The notes: generated by a model from the letters alone, not told the origin. Shown: positions 1 through 9,852, counted from the stretch's first letter. The stretch is DNA of 64,000 nucleotides from Streptococcus canis (GCF_900636575.1 NZ_LR134293.1:1489501-1553500); one strand, 5' to 3'. Program-made: numbers and translations.

Positions 1-106
1 TTAGGTCAGCGTTTTTGATATGCTAGTAGTTTCAAGTAACTAAAGTGGAATGTTTTAGGTAAAAATATCTAAGTTTTCAGGAGAATAACAGAAAAAAGGA
101 GAGAGC

Positions 107-1375
107 ATGTTACTCATTAAAAATGGCCGCCTTATGGATCCAAAATCGCAGCGTGATCAAGTGGTAGATGTGTTGATTGATGGTAAGCAGATTGTAAAGA
201 TAGCTCCCGTTATTGACTGCCAAGAAGCCCAAGTGATTGATGCTACTGGCCTCATTGTTGCTCCAGGTTTGGTAGATATTCATGTGCATTTCAGGGAGCC
301 GGGGCAAACACATAAAGAAGATATTCATACAGGAGCCTTGGCAGCTGCAGCAGGTGGTGTGACGACAGTTGTCATGATGGCCAATACCAATCCTGTTATC
401 TCAGATGTCAAAACCCTACAAGAAGTGCTAGCTAGCGCCGCTAAAGAAAAGATTCATATTTACACCAATGCCAGTGTGACCAAAAACTTTAATGGACAAG
501 ATGTGACTGATTTTAAAGCCTTGTTGGAGGCTGGAGCAGTCAGCTTTTCGGACGATGGCATTCCCTTAGAAAATTCCAAAGTTTTAAAAGAAGCCTTTGA
601 CCTCGCCAATGCTAATAATACCTTTATTTCCTTACACGAAGAAGATCCTCAGTTAAATGGTATTCTTGGCTTTAACGAAGGTATTGCTCGGGAGCAGTTT
701 CACTTTTGCGGAGCAACTGGTGTGGCGGAATACAGTATGATTGCTAGAGATGTGATGATTGCTTATGATAGACAGGCTCATGTTCACATTCAACATTTAT
801 CCAAGGCAGAATCGGTTCAAGTAGTCGCCTTTGCTAAACAGCTGGGTGCTAAGGTGACTGCCGAAGTAGCCCCACAACATTTTTCAAAAACTGAAGATCT
901 CTTGCTTTTGGCAGGGACTAATGCTAAGATGAATCCTCCCTTACGTACAGAAAGAGACCGTTTAGCCGTTATTGAAGGTTTGAAATCTGGTGTTATTACA
1001 ATTATTGCTACTGATCATGCTCCTCATCACAAGGATGAAAAAGCCGTTGAGGATATGACTAAAGCACCATCTGGAATGACAGGTCTTGAAACTTCTTTGT
1101 CCTTAGGTTTGACATATTTGGTTGAACCAGGTCATCTTAGCCTTATGTCCCTATTAGAAAAAATGACCATTAATCCTGCTTCCCTCTATGATTTTGATGC
1201 TGGTTATTTAGCAGAAAATGGACCAGCAGATCTAGTGATTTTCTCAGACAAGGAAGACCGTATCATTACAGATCAATTCGCTTCCAAAGCTACCAATTCG
1301 CCATTTGTTGGGGAAAAACTCAAAGGTATTGTGAAATACACTATTGCAGATGGAGAGGTTGTTTACCCCAATTAA
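107..1375 (+). CDS. pyrC: Dihydroorotase
   Basis: Dihydroorotase, the third step of de novo pyrimidine synthesis, closing carbamoyl-aspartate to dihydroorotate in the cytosol. The 422-residue length fits the Gram-positive PyrC/amidohydrolase family. Metal ligands of the first motif are seen as H59 and H61 in [10 protein letters not shown], and the late DHAPHH motif supplies further metal-site residues. The ATG at 107 follows a good ribosome site (AAAGGAGAG). No other pyrimidine gene is adjacent, so it stands alone here, with a shared terminator separating it from convergent plsY. The 106 bases upstream hold no gene I can recognise. Confidence 0.96.
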   Translation: MLLIKNGRLMDPKSQRDQVVDVLIDGKQIVKIAPVIDCQEAQVIDATGLIVAPGLVDIHVHFREPGQTHKEDIHTGALAAAAGGVTTVVMMANTNPVISDVKTLQEVLASAAKEKIHIYTNASVTKNFNGQDVTDFKALLEAGAVSFSDDGIPLENSKVLKEAFDLANANNTFISLHEEDPQLNGILGFNEGIAREQFHFCGATGVAEYSMIARDVMIAYDRQAHVHIQHLSKAESVQVVAFAKQLGAKVTAEVAPQHFSKTEDLLLLAGTNAKMNPPLRTERDRLAVIEGLKSGVITIIATDHAPHHKDEKAVEDMTKAPSGMTGLETSLSLGLTYLVEPGHLSLMSLLEKMTINPASLYDFDAGYLAENGPADLVIFSDKEDRIITDQFASKATNSPFVGEKLKGIVKYTIADGEVVYPN

Positions 1376-1387
1376 CAAATGAGTTAA

Positions 1388-1420
1388 AAAAGCTTGACTT
1401 TCAGAGGAAGTCAGGCTTTT
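1388..1420. terminator. Shared terminator of pyrC and plsY
   Basis: An inverted repeat of 11-12 bp (AAGCTTGACTT paired with AAGTCAGGCTT, one G-U pair) has A-rich and T-rich flanks on both sides. It can end both the plus-strand pyrC transcript and the convergent minus-strand plsY transcript. Confidence 0.8.
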
Positions 1421-1427
1421 AGTAAGT

Positions 1428-2069
1428 TTATTTTTGAGGTGTTTGTTTGCTTAAATTTAGCCCCCAAGGCACTAAATTTTCAGAATGGTGTTTCATACGC
1501 TTAATATTATCCTGATGTCTTGTGATGATAATAGCGGCTAATAACATGACAATGAAGGTTAAAAACCAGTCATAGCGAGGTAAAAGAAAGTGGATCGCAG
1601 GGAAGATTAAAACAATTAGAACAGCCACAATGGCAGAAACCACACTAGCTAGAGAAATCATACTGAACAAATAAAGAGTCAGTAAAAAAACAAGGGCCAG
1701 AGAGAGAAGATACCAAGGGGCAAAGCCAAGTAAAACACCAGCACTAGTTGCCACTGCCTTACCACCCTTAAACTGAGCAAAAATAGGAAAGGTGTGCCCC
1801 AAAACTGCAAAAAATCCAATGACAATGGGTGATACTGTGGTTAAACCAAAAACAACTGGTAAAATAGTGGCCAGTGTGCCTTTTAAAATATCAATCACCA
1901 AGGTGGTCATTCCCGCCTTAATGCCTAAGATACGAAAAGTATTAGTAGTTCCAGTATTCCCTGAGCCATGTTCGCGGAGGTTAACATGGTAAAAATGCTG
2001 ACCAATCCATAAACCAGTTGGGATAGAACCAAGTAAATAAGCGATTAGAATAAAAAATATCAATTTCAT
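1428..2069 (-). CDS. plsY: Acyl-phosphate:glycerol-3-phosphate acyltransferase
   Basis: PlsY transfers an acyl group from acyl-phosphate to glycerol-3-phosphate, the first acylation of membrane phospholipid synthesis, and is an integral membrane enzyme. The 213-residue protein shows the family's three cytoplasmic motifs: GSIPTG near the N-terminus, [10 protein letters not shown] around residue 34, and the glycine-rich [19 protein letters not shown] around residue 92. About five hydrophobic spans are visible. It is divergent from parE, an arrangement I recall from other streptococci. The C-terminus is short and charged, ending in KQTPQK. Confidence 0.95.
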   Translation of the reverse strand: MKLIFFILIAYLLGSIPTGLWIGQHFYHVNLREHGSGNTGTTNTFRILGIKAGMTTLVIDILKGTLATILPVVFGLTTVSPIVIGFFAVLGHTFPIFAQFKGGKAVATSAGVLLGFAPWYLLSLALVFLLTLYLFSMISLASVVSAIVAVLIVLIFPAIHFLLPRYDWFLTFIVMLLAAIIITRHQDNIKRMKHHSENLVPWGLNLSKQTPQK

Positions 2070-2143
2070 ACTTCATATTATACCATATTCATGGATTGAA
2101 GAACTAGACCCTGAAAAGAATTCGGGAAAATTAGCAAATTACT

Positions 2144-2172
2144 TTGCAAAATTGTCAAAAAACTTGTAAGAT
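2144..2172 (+). promoter_or_regulatory. Predicted promoter of parE
   Basis: TTGCAA, a 17-base spacer and TAAGAT form a plausible sigma-A promoter about 30 bases ahead of the parE start. Confidence 0.6.
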
Positions 2173-2202
2173 AAAAAAGATGAAAATGTCCGGAGGTCAA
2201 TT

Positions 2203-4152
2203 TTGACTAAGAAAGAAATAACAATTAATAACTATAATGACGATGCTATTCAAGTCTTAGAAGGCTTAGATGCCGTTCGTAAGCGTCCAGGGATGTATAT
2301 TGGATCAACAGACGCTACAGGACTACATCATCTGATTTGGGAAATCGTCGACAACGCTGTTGATGAAGCATTATCTGGTTTTGGAGATGATATTAGGGTG
2401 GTCATTAATAAGGATGGCTCAATCAGTGTTGCAGATAGTGGACGGGGGATGCCAACTGGTCAACATGCTATGGGGATTCCGACGGTTCAAGTTATTTTTA
2501 CAATTCTCCATGCAGGGGGGAAATTTGGCCAAGGGGGCTATAAAACATCAGGAGGCCTACATGGTGTAGGGTCTTCGGTTGTTAATGCCCTATCTGCTTG
2601 GTTAGAAGTTGAAATCACAAGAGATGGTGCTATTTACCGTCAGCGCTTTGAAAATGGAGGAAAACCAGTAACAACCCTTAAAAAAGTTGGCACTGCTCCC
2701 AAGTCAAAATCAGGAACAGTTGTTACCTTTATGCCTGACGATAAGATTTTCTCAACCATTGATTTTAAGTTTAATACCATTTCAGAGCGTCTCAAAGAAT
2801 CAGCCTTTCTCTTAAAAAATGTCAAGATGAGTTTAACGGATCTTCGTGGTGATGATCCAATTGTCGAAGAATTTCATTATGAAAACGGGGTTCAAGATTT
2901 CGTTGAGTATCTCAATGAAGATAAGGAAACCTTAACCCCTGTCATTTATATGGAAGGTCAAGATCAGGATTTTCAGGTAGAAGTGGCCATGCAGTACAAT
3001 GATGGTTTTTCAGACAACATTTTATCCTTCGTTAACAATGTTCGCACTAAGGACGGTGGTAGCCATGAAACGGGACTGAAGTCAGCTATTACCAAGGTGA
3101 TGAATGATTACGCTCGTAAAACCAATCTCTTAAAGGAAAAAGATAAAAATCTAGAAGGTTCAGATTACCGAGAAGGATTATCAGCAGTGCTCTCCATTTT
3201 AGTCCCAGAGCAGCACCTGCAATTTGAAGGACAAACTAAAGATAAGTTGGGAAGTCCTTTGGCTAGACCGATTGTCGATAGTATTGTTTCTGAAAAATTG
3301 ACCTTCTTTTTACTAGAGAACGGGGAACTGGCATCTCATTTAGTGCGTAAAGCTATTAAGGCTAGAGATGCGCGTGAAGCCGCTCGAAAAGCTCGTGACG
3401 AATCTCGCAACGGTAAGAAAAATAAAAAAGATAAGGGCTTGTTGTCAGGAAAATTAACCCCAGCCCAATCAAAAAATGCCAAAAAAAATGAATTGTACCT
3501 TGTCGAAGGAGATTCTGCAGGCGGCTCTGCCAAACAAGGACGAGATCGTAAGTTTCAAGCGATTCTCCCATTACGAGGTAAGGTTCTCAATACTGAAAAA
3601 GCTAAAATGGCAGATATTCTGAAAAACGAAGAAATCAATACCATGGTCTATACCATCGGAGCAGGAGTGGGGGCTGATTTTAATCTCGAGGACATTAACT
3701 ATGATAAAATTATTATCATGACTGATGCCGACACGGACGGTGCTCACATTCAAACCCTCCTATTAACCTTCTTTTACCGTTACATGCGACCATTGGTAGA
3801 AGCCGGTCATATTTACATCGCCCTTCCACCTCTTTACAAAATGTCAAAAGGCAAGGGGAAGACTGAAAAAATTGCTTACGCTTGGACTGATGGTGAATTA
3901 GAAGATTTACGCAAAGAATTTGGTAAAGGTGCTATTCTCCAACGGTATAAGGGACTTGGAGAAATGAATGCCAACCAATTGTGGGAAACTACTATGGATC
4001 CTGACACTAGAACCCTTATTCGTGTTACCATTGACGACTTGGCAAGAGCAGAGCGACGCGTTTCTGTGTTGATGGGTGACAAAGCCGCTCCACGTCGTCA
4101 GTGGATTGAGGACAACGTCACATTTACCCTAGAAGAAAATACAGTATTTTAG
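2203..4152 (+). CDS. parE: DNA topoisomerase IV subunit B
   Basis: ATPase subunit of topoisomerase IV, which decatenates daughter chromosomes together with ParC encoded just downstream. In order: GHKL ATPase domain with EIVDNAVDEALSG and GLHGVGSSVVNALS, transducer domain, then the TOPRIM domain with EGDSAGGSAKQGRDR and TDADTDGAH. The 649-residue length is normal. Translation starts at a TTG (2203) directly behind the strong site CGGAGG; no ATG in frame lies nearby. ParE and GyrB are close paralogues; the parC gene next door and the plsY neighbour decide for ParE. Confidence 0.96.
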   Translation: MTKKEITINNYNDDAIQVLEGLDAVRKRPGMYIGSTDATGLHHLIWEIVDNAVDEALSGFGDDIRVVINKDGSISVADSGRGMPTGQHAMGIPTVQVIFTILHAGGKFGQGGYKTSGGLHGVGSSVVNALSAWLEVEITRDGAIYRQRFENGGKPVTTLKKVGTAPKSKSGTVVTFMPDDKIFSTIDFKFNTISERLKESAFLLKNVKMSLTDLRGDDPIVEEFHYENGVQDFVEYLNEDKETLTPVIYMEGQDQDFQVEVAMQYNDGFSDNILSFVNNVRTKDGGSHETGLKSAITKVMNDYARKTNLLKEKDKNLEGSDYREGLSAVLSILVPEQHLQFEGQTKDKLGSPLARPIVDSIVSEKLTFFLLENGELASHLVRKAIKARDAREAARKARDESRNGKKNKKDKGLLSGKLTPAQSKNAKKNELYLVEGDSAGGSAKQGRDRKFQAILPLRGKVLNTEKAKMADILKNEEINTMVYTIGAGVGADFNLEDINYDKIIIMTDADTDGAHIQTLLLTFFYRYMRPLVEAGHIYIALPPLYKMSKGKGKTEKIAYAWTDGELEDLRKEFGKGAILQRYKGLGEMNANQLWETTMDPDTRTLIRVTIDDLARAERRVSVLMGDKAAPRRQWIEDNVTFTLEENTVF

Positions 4153-4208
4153 TCGTTTTATTTTGAGAAAAACTTAGTTCCCATGTTCTTAAGAAGAGGA
4201 GAGCTTCT

Positions 4209-5020
4209 ATGAAGTTAGTTATTTGGCAAAACGAGTTTAGCCTTCAGTGGAATGGGACTTATCATTTTGCTTTAGAGGCCTACCCATCCATTCAAGCTTG
4301 GGAGTTGGAAAAGATAGCTGCTTTTTGTCATTACGAAAGAATGAATCAGCGAGAACCTCAAATTATTTGTAAAGATCAAACTATTGTGACAACAATTAAT
4401 CAGTATTTGAAACATGATAACAGTAGAGTGCCATTTACTCCAAGTCATAGAAAGGTTGCCTCAACTTATGATGTTTCTGGAAAAGTTGTTTATGGTGACT
4501 GGCTTAGTCATACTTGTACGGTGGAAACTGCAATAGCAATCTTTAAATCAGGAAAACTTCTATCAGCAGTTAAGGCTTTCAACCTCCCAGCTGAGGAATT
4601 AGTGAAAGATAGTAGAAATGCTGCAGGAGATCCCGCGGACTATTTTAACTATGTGATGTTGGGGTGGTCAAATACTAGCTCAGGTTATCGTTTAGCTATG
4701 GAAAGATTACTTGGACATTTACCTAATGATAGAGAGTTAAATGAGGCATTTAACTCGTCCCAGGGGTTAGTTTTCATTTTGCTTATGATGAGATAGTGTC
4801 TTTAAAAGAGTATCTCTTTGATGGCTACCATCCTGCAAAAGTCAAAGATGAACTGCCATTAACTCATTTAAAAGCCTGTATTATTCCTCAAGAACAGGCC
4901 TCTGTGTTTGAGGGGGTTATCCTTGAAACCCTTAAAATGCGATGTTTTTATTTACCTTATAACAAAGAGGGATTAATAGAATGGAGTGAGAAAGTTCATC
5001 GCTTTTTAGTGAGAATTTAG
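4209..5020 (+). pseudogene. Frameshifted unknown gene between parE and parC
   Basis: Two overlapping reading frames (4209-4796, 195 residues; GTG-started 4796-5020, 74 residues) appear to be one gene broken by a single-base loss. Frame 1 reads NSSQG and then nonsense, while frame 2 read upstream of its GTG continues VSFHFAYDEIV into SLKEYLFDGYHP. The join lies in the CCCAGGGG run near 4761-4768, as expected for a deleted G. The restored protein would be about 270 residues, cytosolic, with no signal peptide. I do not recognise the family with certainty. The HTCTVETA...IFKSGKLLSA and GYRLAMER stretches vaguely recall ADP-ribosyltransferase-fold proteins, but this is a guess. A strong ribosome site (AAGAGGAGAG) precedes 4209. 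Confidence 0.7.
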
Positions 5021-5033
5021 ATGACTTACTGTC

Positions 5034-5069
5034 TTCTCCTAGATCACCTTTAGGAGAAATTACCTTTTT
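5034..5069 (+). terminator. Possible terminator after the broken gene
   Basis: TTCTCCTA and TAGGAGAA form an 8 bp hairpin followed after a few bases by a short T-run. It would separate parE and the broken gene from parC. Confidence 0.4.
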
Positions 5070-5242
5070 CAAAACTATCGGTTTTCTAGTGATTCCCTAG
5101 TTTTTTCTGACCTTTAACTTTAAGAAAGGATTTGAGCATAGGCTCAAAAGCTGGTGAAAACAATAAATCAGTTTGCGATTAATACATTGCTTGTTCTGAT
5201 TATTGCTTGTCCTGCTTTTTGAGGGCTATGCATCATAAACTT

Positions 5243-7702
5243 ATGTCAAACATTCAAAACATGTCCCTTGAGGACATTATGGGAGAACGTTTTGGACGTT
5301 ACTCCAAGTATATCATTCAAGAACGGGCGCTTCCTGATATTCGAGATGGGCTAAAACCTGTTCAGCGCCGTATTCTTTATTCGATGAATAAGGACGGTAA
5401 TACTTTTGAAAAAGGTTACCGTAAATCAGCTAAATCAGTTGGTAATATCATGGGGAATTTCCACCCACACGGGGATTCCTCTATTTATGATGCCATGGTT
5501 CGGATGAGTCAAGACTGGAAAAATCGTGAAATTCTTGTTGAAATGCACGGGAATAACGGTTCGATGGATGGTGATCCGCCTGCGGCTATGCGTTATACGG
5601 AAGCTCGCTTATCTGAAATCGCTGGTTATTTACTTCAAGACATTGAGAAAAATACGGTTCCTTTTGCTTGGAACTTTGATGACACAGAAAAAGAACCCAC
5701 CGTTTTACCAGCAGCCTTTCCTAACTTACTTGTCAATGGGTCTTCTGGTATTTCAGCTGGCTATGCAACAGATATTCCACCGCACAATTTGTCAGAAGTG
5801 ATTGATGCGGTTGTTTACATGATTGATCATCCTAAAGCAAGCTTAGAGAAATTAATGGAATTTCTCCCAGGGCCTGACTTTCCCACCGGCGGTATTGTCC
5901 AAGGGGCTGATGAAATAAAAAAAGCCTATGAAACTGGTAAAGGTCGTGTCGTTGTTCGTTCTCGGACTGAAATCGAGGATCTCAAAGGTGGCAAGCAACA
6001 AATCATTGTCACTGAAATCCCTTACGAGGTTAACAAGGCAGTGCTGGTCAAAAAAATTGACGATGCGCGTGTTAATAATAAAGTTCCAGGCATCGTAGAA
6101 GTACGTGATGAATCTGATAGAACAGGTCTTCGCATAGCTATTGAGTTGAAAAAAGATGCGGACAGTCAAACCATTTTGAATTACTTATTGAAGTACACAG
6201 ACCTTCAAGTTAATTACAATTTCAATATGGTTGCCATTGATCACTTTACACCCCGCCAAGTAGGCCTTCAAAAAATCTTATCAAGCTATATCAATCATCG
6301 TAAAACCATTATCATTGAGCGTTCCAAATTTGATAAAGCCAAGGCTGAAAAACGTCTTCACATTGTTGAAGGCTTGATTCGTGTATTGTCCATCTTAGAT
6401 GAAATTATCGCTTTGATTAGGGCTTCTGATAATAAGGCTGATGCTAAAGAAAATCTGAAAGTCAGCTATGATTTCTCTGAGGAACAAGCAGAAGCTATTG
6501 TGACCTTGCAGCTTTATCGTTTAACCAATACTGATATTGTTACTCTCCAAAAAGAAGAAAACGATTTAAGAGACTTAATCACAACCCTTTCAGCTATTAT
6601 TGGTGATGAGGTAACCATGTATAATGTGATGAAGCGTGAACTGAGAGAAGTGAAAAAGAAATTCGCCAATCCTCGTTTATCAGAGTTGCAGGCAGAAAGT
6701 CAAACCATTGAGATTGACACTGCTAGCTTGATTACTGAAGAAGAAACCTTTGTCAGTGTGACACGGGGTGGTTACCTCAAAAGAACCAGCCCGCGCTCCT
6801 TCAATGCCTCAAGTCTGGAAGAAGTCGGTAAGCGAGATGATGATGATCTCATTTTTGTCAAACAGGCAAAAACTACAGAACATCTCTTGTTGTTTACAAC
6901 CTTAGGCAATGTCATTTACCGACCAATCCATGAATTGATTGATTTACGTTGGAAGGACATTGGTGAACATTTATCGCAAACCATTTCAAACTTTGCGACA
7001 GAAGAAGAGATTCTCTATGCTGATATTGTGACTTCATTTGACCAAGGACTGTATGTGGCTATAACGCAAAATGGTTTTATCAAACGCTTTGACCGTAAAG
7101 AATTAAGTCCTTGGCGAACTTATAAATCCAAATCAACCAAATATGTGAAGCTAAAGGATACCAAAGACCGCGTGCTTACCTTGTCACCTGTTATCATGGA
7201 AGATCTGCTATTAGTGACTAAAAATGGTTATGCTTTGAGATTCTCCAGTCAGGAAGTACCTACTCAAGGCTTGAAATCTGCTGGTGTCAAAGGGATCAAC
7301 TTGAAAAAAGATGATAGGCTTGCCTCAGCCTTTACCGTGACAAGTGACTCTTTCTTTGTCTTGACTCAGAGAGGATCTCTAAAACGGATGGCTGTCGATG
7401 ATATTCCACAAACAAGCCGTACCAATCGAGGGCTTTTAGTGTTACGGGAATTAAAAGCAAAACCTCATAGTGTTTTTCTAGCAGGAGCAGTATTATCAGA
7501 TACCTCCTCTGATACGTTTGATTTATTTACTGAAATCCCAGAAGAGAGTGCTGAGCAACAAGTGTTAGAAGTTATCAGCAAGACTGGTCAAGCCTACCAG
7601 ATTCAATTGGACAATCTATCCTTATCGGAACGGACAAGCAATGGTTCCTTCATTTCAGATACTATTTCAGATCAGGAAGTCATGGCCGCAAAAATTCGTT
7701 AA
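5243..7702 (+). CDS. parC: DNA topoisomerase IV subunit A
   Basis: DNA-breaking subunit of topoisomerase IV. From the ATG at 5243 the protein has 819 residues, the length I recall for streptococcal ParC, and begins MSNIQNMSLEDIMG. An in-frame TTG at 5207 and ATG at 5228 are possible but add residues not typical of the family. The catalytic tyrosine is Y118 (AAMRYTEARL). The quinolone-determining positions read S79 and D83 ([12 protein letters not shown]), the sensitive wild-type state. The C-terminal half carries the beta-pinwheel repeats. A GC-poor 220-base gap with small hairpins lies upstream, and a terminator follows directly. Confidence 0.95.
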   Translation: MSNIQNMSLEDIMGERFGRYSKYIIQERALPDIRDGLKPVQRRILYSMNKDGNTFEKGYRKSAKSVGNIMGNFHPHGDSSIYDAMVRMSQDWKNREILVEMHGNNGSMDGDPPAAMRYTEARLSEIAGYLLQDIEKNTVPFAWNFDDTEKEPTVLPAAFPNLLVNGSSGISAGYATDIPPHNLSEVIDAVVYMIDHPKASLEKLMEFLPGPDFPTGGIVQGADEIKKAYETGKGRVVVRSRTEIEDLKGGKQQIIVTEIPYEVNKAVLVKKIDDARVNNKVPGIVEVRDESDRTGLRIAIELKKDADSQTILNYLLKYTDLQVNYNFNMVAIDHFTPRQVGLQKILSSYINHRKTIIIERSKFDKAKAEKRLHIVEGLIRVLSILDEIIALIRASDNKADAKENLKVSYDFSEEQAEAIVTLQLYRLTNTDIVTLQKEENDLRDLITTLSAIIGDEVTMYNVMKRELREVKKKFANPRLSELQAESQTIEIDTASLITEEETFVSVTRGGYLKRTSPRSFNASSLEEVGKRDDDDLIFVKQAKTTEHLLLFTTLGNVIYRPIHELIDLRWKDIGEHLSQTISNFATEEEILYADIVTSFDQGLYVAITQNGFIKRFDRKELSPWRTYKSKSTKYVKLKDTKDRVLTLSPVIMEDLLLVTKNGYALRFSSQEVPTQGLKSAGVKGINLKKDDRLASAFTVTSDSFFVLTQRGSLKRMAVDDIPQTSRTNRGLLVLRELKAKPHSVFLAGAVLSDTSSDTFDLFTEIPEESAEQQVLEVISKTGQAYQIQLDNLSLSERTSNGSFISDTISDQEVMAAKIR

Positions 7703-7725
7703 AAAGAGTGAAAACTCTTTTTAAT
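7701..7725 (+). terminator. parC terminator
   Basis: AAAAAGAGT and ACTCTTTTT form a 9 bp stem with a GAAA loop, beginning at the parC stop codon and ending in a T-run. Confidence 0.8.
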
Positions 7726-7770
7726 TTTATGTTGAATTCAGAAAATTGCAACCAAAGGAATAGAATAGAC

Positions 7771-7798
7771 TTGAAAATTATTGAAAAAAAGTTACAAT
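7771..7798 (+). promoter_or_regulatory. Predicted promoter of ilvE
   Basis: TTGAAA, a 16-base spacer and TACAAT lie about 25 bases ahead of the ilvE ribosome site. I see no T-box or leader hairpin. Confidence 0.6.
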
Positions 7799-7825
7799 AG
7801 AAAAAAGCAGAAAAGAGGTAAGATG

Positions 7826-8848
7826 ATGACAATAGCTATTGATTGGGACAACTTAGGATTTGAATATCATAAGTTGCCATTCCGTTACATTTCTTATTAC
7901 AAAGATGGTCAATGGGATAAAGGCCAATTAACAGAAGATGCCACCTTACATATCTCAGAAAGTGCTCCCGCGCTTCATTATGGGCAACAAGCTTTTGAGG
8001 GTTTAAAGGCTTACCGCACCAAAGATGGCTCCATTCAACTGTTTAGACCAGATCGCAATGCAGCGCGTTTGCAAGCAACAGCAGACCGTTTGTTGATGCC
8101 ACAAGTATCAACAGAACAATTTATTGATGCTGCTAAGCAAGTGGTTAAAGCTAATGAGGATTTTGTGCCACCTTACGGAACGGGTGCAACGCTTTACCTT
8201 AGACCGTTATTAATTGGAGTTGGAGATATTATCGGGGTTAAACCAGCTGAAGAATATATTTTCACCATTTTTGCCATGCCAGTAGGAAACTATTTCAAAG
8301 GCGGACTTGCTCCAACTAACTTTATCGTTTCTGAAGAATTTGATCGTGCCGCTCCTTATGGAACAGGTGCTGCTAAAGTTGGTGGTAATTATGCAGGCAG
8401 TTTGCTACCAGGTAAGGCCGCTAAAGCAGCTGGTTATTCTGATGTGATTTACTTAGACCCAGCAACACATACTAAAATTGAAGAAGTCGGAGCTGCAAAC
8501 TTCTTTGGTATTACTGCTAATAATGAATTTGTTACACCACTTAGCCCATCCATTTTGCCATCTATTACCAAGTATTCACTCTTACAATTAGCTGAAGAAA
8601 GACTCGGTATGACAGCCATTGAGGGTGATGTTCCGATTAATGAACTGGATAAATTTGTGGAAGCAGGTGCTTGTGGGACAGCAGCTGTTATCTCTCCAAT
8701 TGGGGGCATTCAGTACAAAGGTCAGCTACATGTCTTTTACAGTGAAACAGAAGTTGGTCCTGTGACACGTCGCTTGTATGATGAGTTAATAGGCATTCAA
8801 TTTGGTGATATTGAAGCACCTGAAGGCTGGATTGTAAAAGTTGATTAA
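7826..8848 (+). CDS. ilvE: Branched-chain amino acid aminotransferase
   Basis: Fold-type IV PLP enzyme that moves the amino group between glutamate and leucine, isoleucine or valine. Typical motifs are LHYGQQAFEGLKAYR near the N-terminus, the PLP-lysine region GTGAAKVGGNYAGS and EVGAANFFG. Two ATGs at 7823 and 7826 follow the site AAGAGGT; the second gives better spacing and a 340-residue protein. Longer upstream in-frame extension to 7781 would read a lysine-rich, unlike-family tail that overlaps the promoter, so I reject it. Its original terminator has been split by the repeat element and IS at 8863-9790. Confidence 0.95.
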   Translation: MTIAIDWDNLGFEYHKLPFRYISYYKDGQWDKGQLTEDATLHISESAPALHYGQQAFEGLKAYRTKDGSIQLFRPDRNAARLQATADRLLMPQVSTEQFIDAAKQVVKANEDFVPPYGTGATLYLRPLLIGVGDIIGVKPAEEYIFTIFAMPVGNYFKGGLAPTNFIVSEEFDRAAPYGTGAAKVGGNYAGSLLPGKAAKAAGYSDVIYLDPATHTKIEEVGAANFFGITANNEFVTPLSPSILPSITKYSLLQLAEERLGMTAIEGDVPINELDKFVEAGACGTAAVISPIGGIQYKGQLHVFYSETEVGPVTRRLYDELIGIQFGDIEAPEGWIVKVD

Positions 8849-8862
8849 AGTAAAGCTTGCTC

Positions 8863-9033
8863 CAGAACGTAGACAAACTCTATTTTTAGAAGGTGTCAAT
8901 GGAAATGGTTTAATGATCATGATGTCCACTAACTCTTGAAATGCCTATTTTATCGCGTTTCAGGAGTTTTTCTTTTTTAGAAGAGCAAAAAAGATTGAAG
9001 AAAAATTGTCCTAAATGGACTTTCTCTTCAATC
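8863..9033 (+). repeat. Terminator-associated repeat element, copy A
   Basis: First of three copies of a ~173 bp sequence also found at 11709-11882 (inverted) and 48371-48544. It starts CAGAACGTAGACAAA and ends in a hairpin built on GATTGAAGAAAAA. Imperfect terminal inverted repeats are visible (CAGAACGTAGAC against CAGATTGAAGAA). The left flank AAGCTTGCTC (8853-8862) recurs at 9794-9803 as the first arm of an intact terminator, so the element appears inserted into the ilvE terminator with target duplication. Its last bases are separated by the IS200-type element and probably resume as CTG at 9791-9793. Internal hairpins are more eroded than in copy C. Confidence 0.8.
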
Positions 9034-9790
9034 ATGACCACCCGTTAGACGGGTGGTTTGAACCGGGGCTATAAGCCCACATCACCAGCCAGCGCCTAAA
9101 GATGCTGGCTTTCACTTTGTTCAAGCCTCGCTGCTCTTGACTCGTCACTAGCCTCTTAAAGAGGCAGTTGTACTACTTGCCACTATCCCTAAAGGGATCC
9201 TCATATTCTTTCACACTCAACTTATCAAGTGCTATATCATGTTTTTCCTGCTCTTGAATATATTTCTTTATGGTGGCTTCATTGAGACCAACTGTACTCA
9301 CGTAATAGCCCTCTGCCCAAAAATGTCGATTCCCAAATTTGTATTTTAAGTTGGCGTGTTTATCAAACATCATTAAAGCACTTTTACCTTTTAAATACCC
9401 CATGAAACTTGATACACTTATTCGTGGTGGAATGCTCACTAACATATGAACATGGTCTGGCATCAGATGTCCTTCTATAATTTCCACTCCTTTGTAACTG
9501 CATCATCGGCGAAATATCTCGCCTAAACTGTTTCTATATTGATTATAAATAACTTTTCGTCTATACTTAGGTGTAAACATAATGTGATATTTACACATCC
9601 ACTTTGTGTGTGATAAACTATGTGCCTTTTGTGCCATATTATTGTCTCCTTTCGCTTTACAGTTGGCTTGAACACCCTTATTGTATCGCGTTTGGAGATT
9701 TTTTTGTATAACATCTGATGCGCACCCGCATAGCGGGTGGTTTATTTGTCTCGCACCTATCGGAGCGAGACGGGCTTAAAGCCACATAAT
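9034..9790 (-). mobile_element. IS200/IS605-type insertion sequence
   Basis: About 757 bp with a single transposase gene on the minus strand and the family's subterminal palindromes in place of terminal inverted repeats: CCACCC/GGGTGG hairpin at 9038-9056, and CACCCGC/GCGGGTGG at 9723-9741 followed by the GTCTCGC/GCGAGAC hairpin at 9749-9770. It sits inside repeat copy A, immediately after CTTCAATC. No target duplication is evident, as expected for this family. Exact ends are inferred from where the repeat sequence stops and resumes. With its transposase carrying a stop codon it is probably unable to move itself. Confidence 0.85.
9173..9637 (-). pseudogene. tnpA: IS200-type Y1 transposase with internal TGA
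   Basis: Reading from ATG at 9637 (ribosome site AAAGGAGA) gives MAQKAHSLSHTKWMCKYH..., a 154-codon frame interrupted only by TGA at codon 45 (9503-9505), between EIFRR and CSYKGVEIIEG. In relatives this position is a leucine before the cysteine, so a single TTA or TTG to TGA change is the likely lesion. The downstream part keeps the HUH metal motif (MPDHVHML) and a catalytic-tyrosine candidate in IKKYIQEQ. An ATG at 9487 could allow a truncated product, which would lack the N-terminal beta strand. Readthrough cannot be excluded. Confidence 0.88.
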
Positions 9791-9793
9791 CTG

Positions 9794-9817
9794 AAGCTTG
9801 CTCTTGCAAGCTTTTTT
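9794..9817 (+). terminator. Original ilvE terminator, displaced
   Basis: AAGCTTGC, a TCTT loop and GCAAGCTT followed by T6 form a complete intrinsic terminator, now about 950 bases from the ilvE stop because repeat copy A and the IS lie between. Confidence 0.8.
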
Positions 9818-9852
9818 GATTTTGTGTAAAATAGACAAAGCGAGGTAATGTG

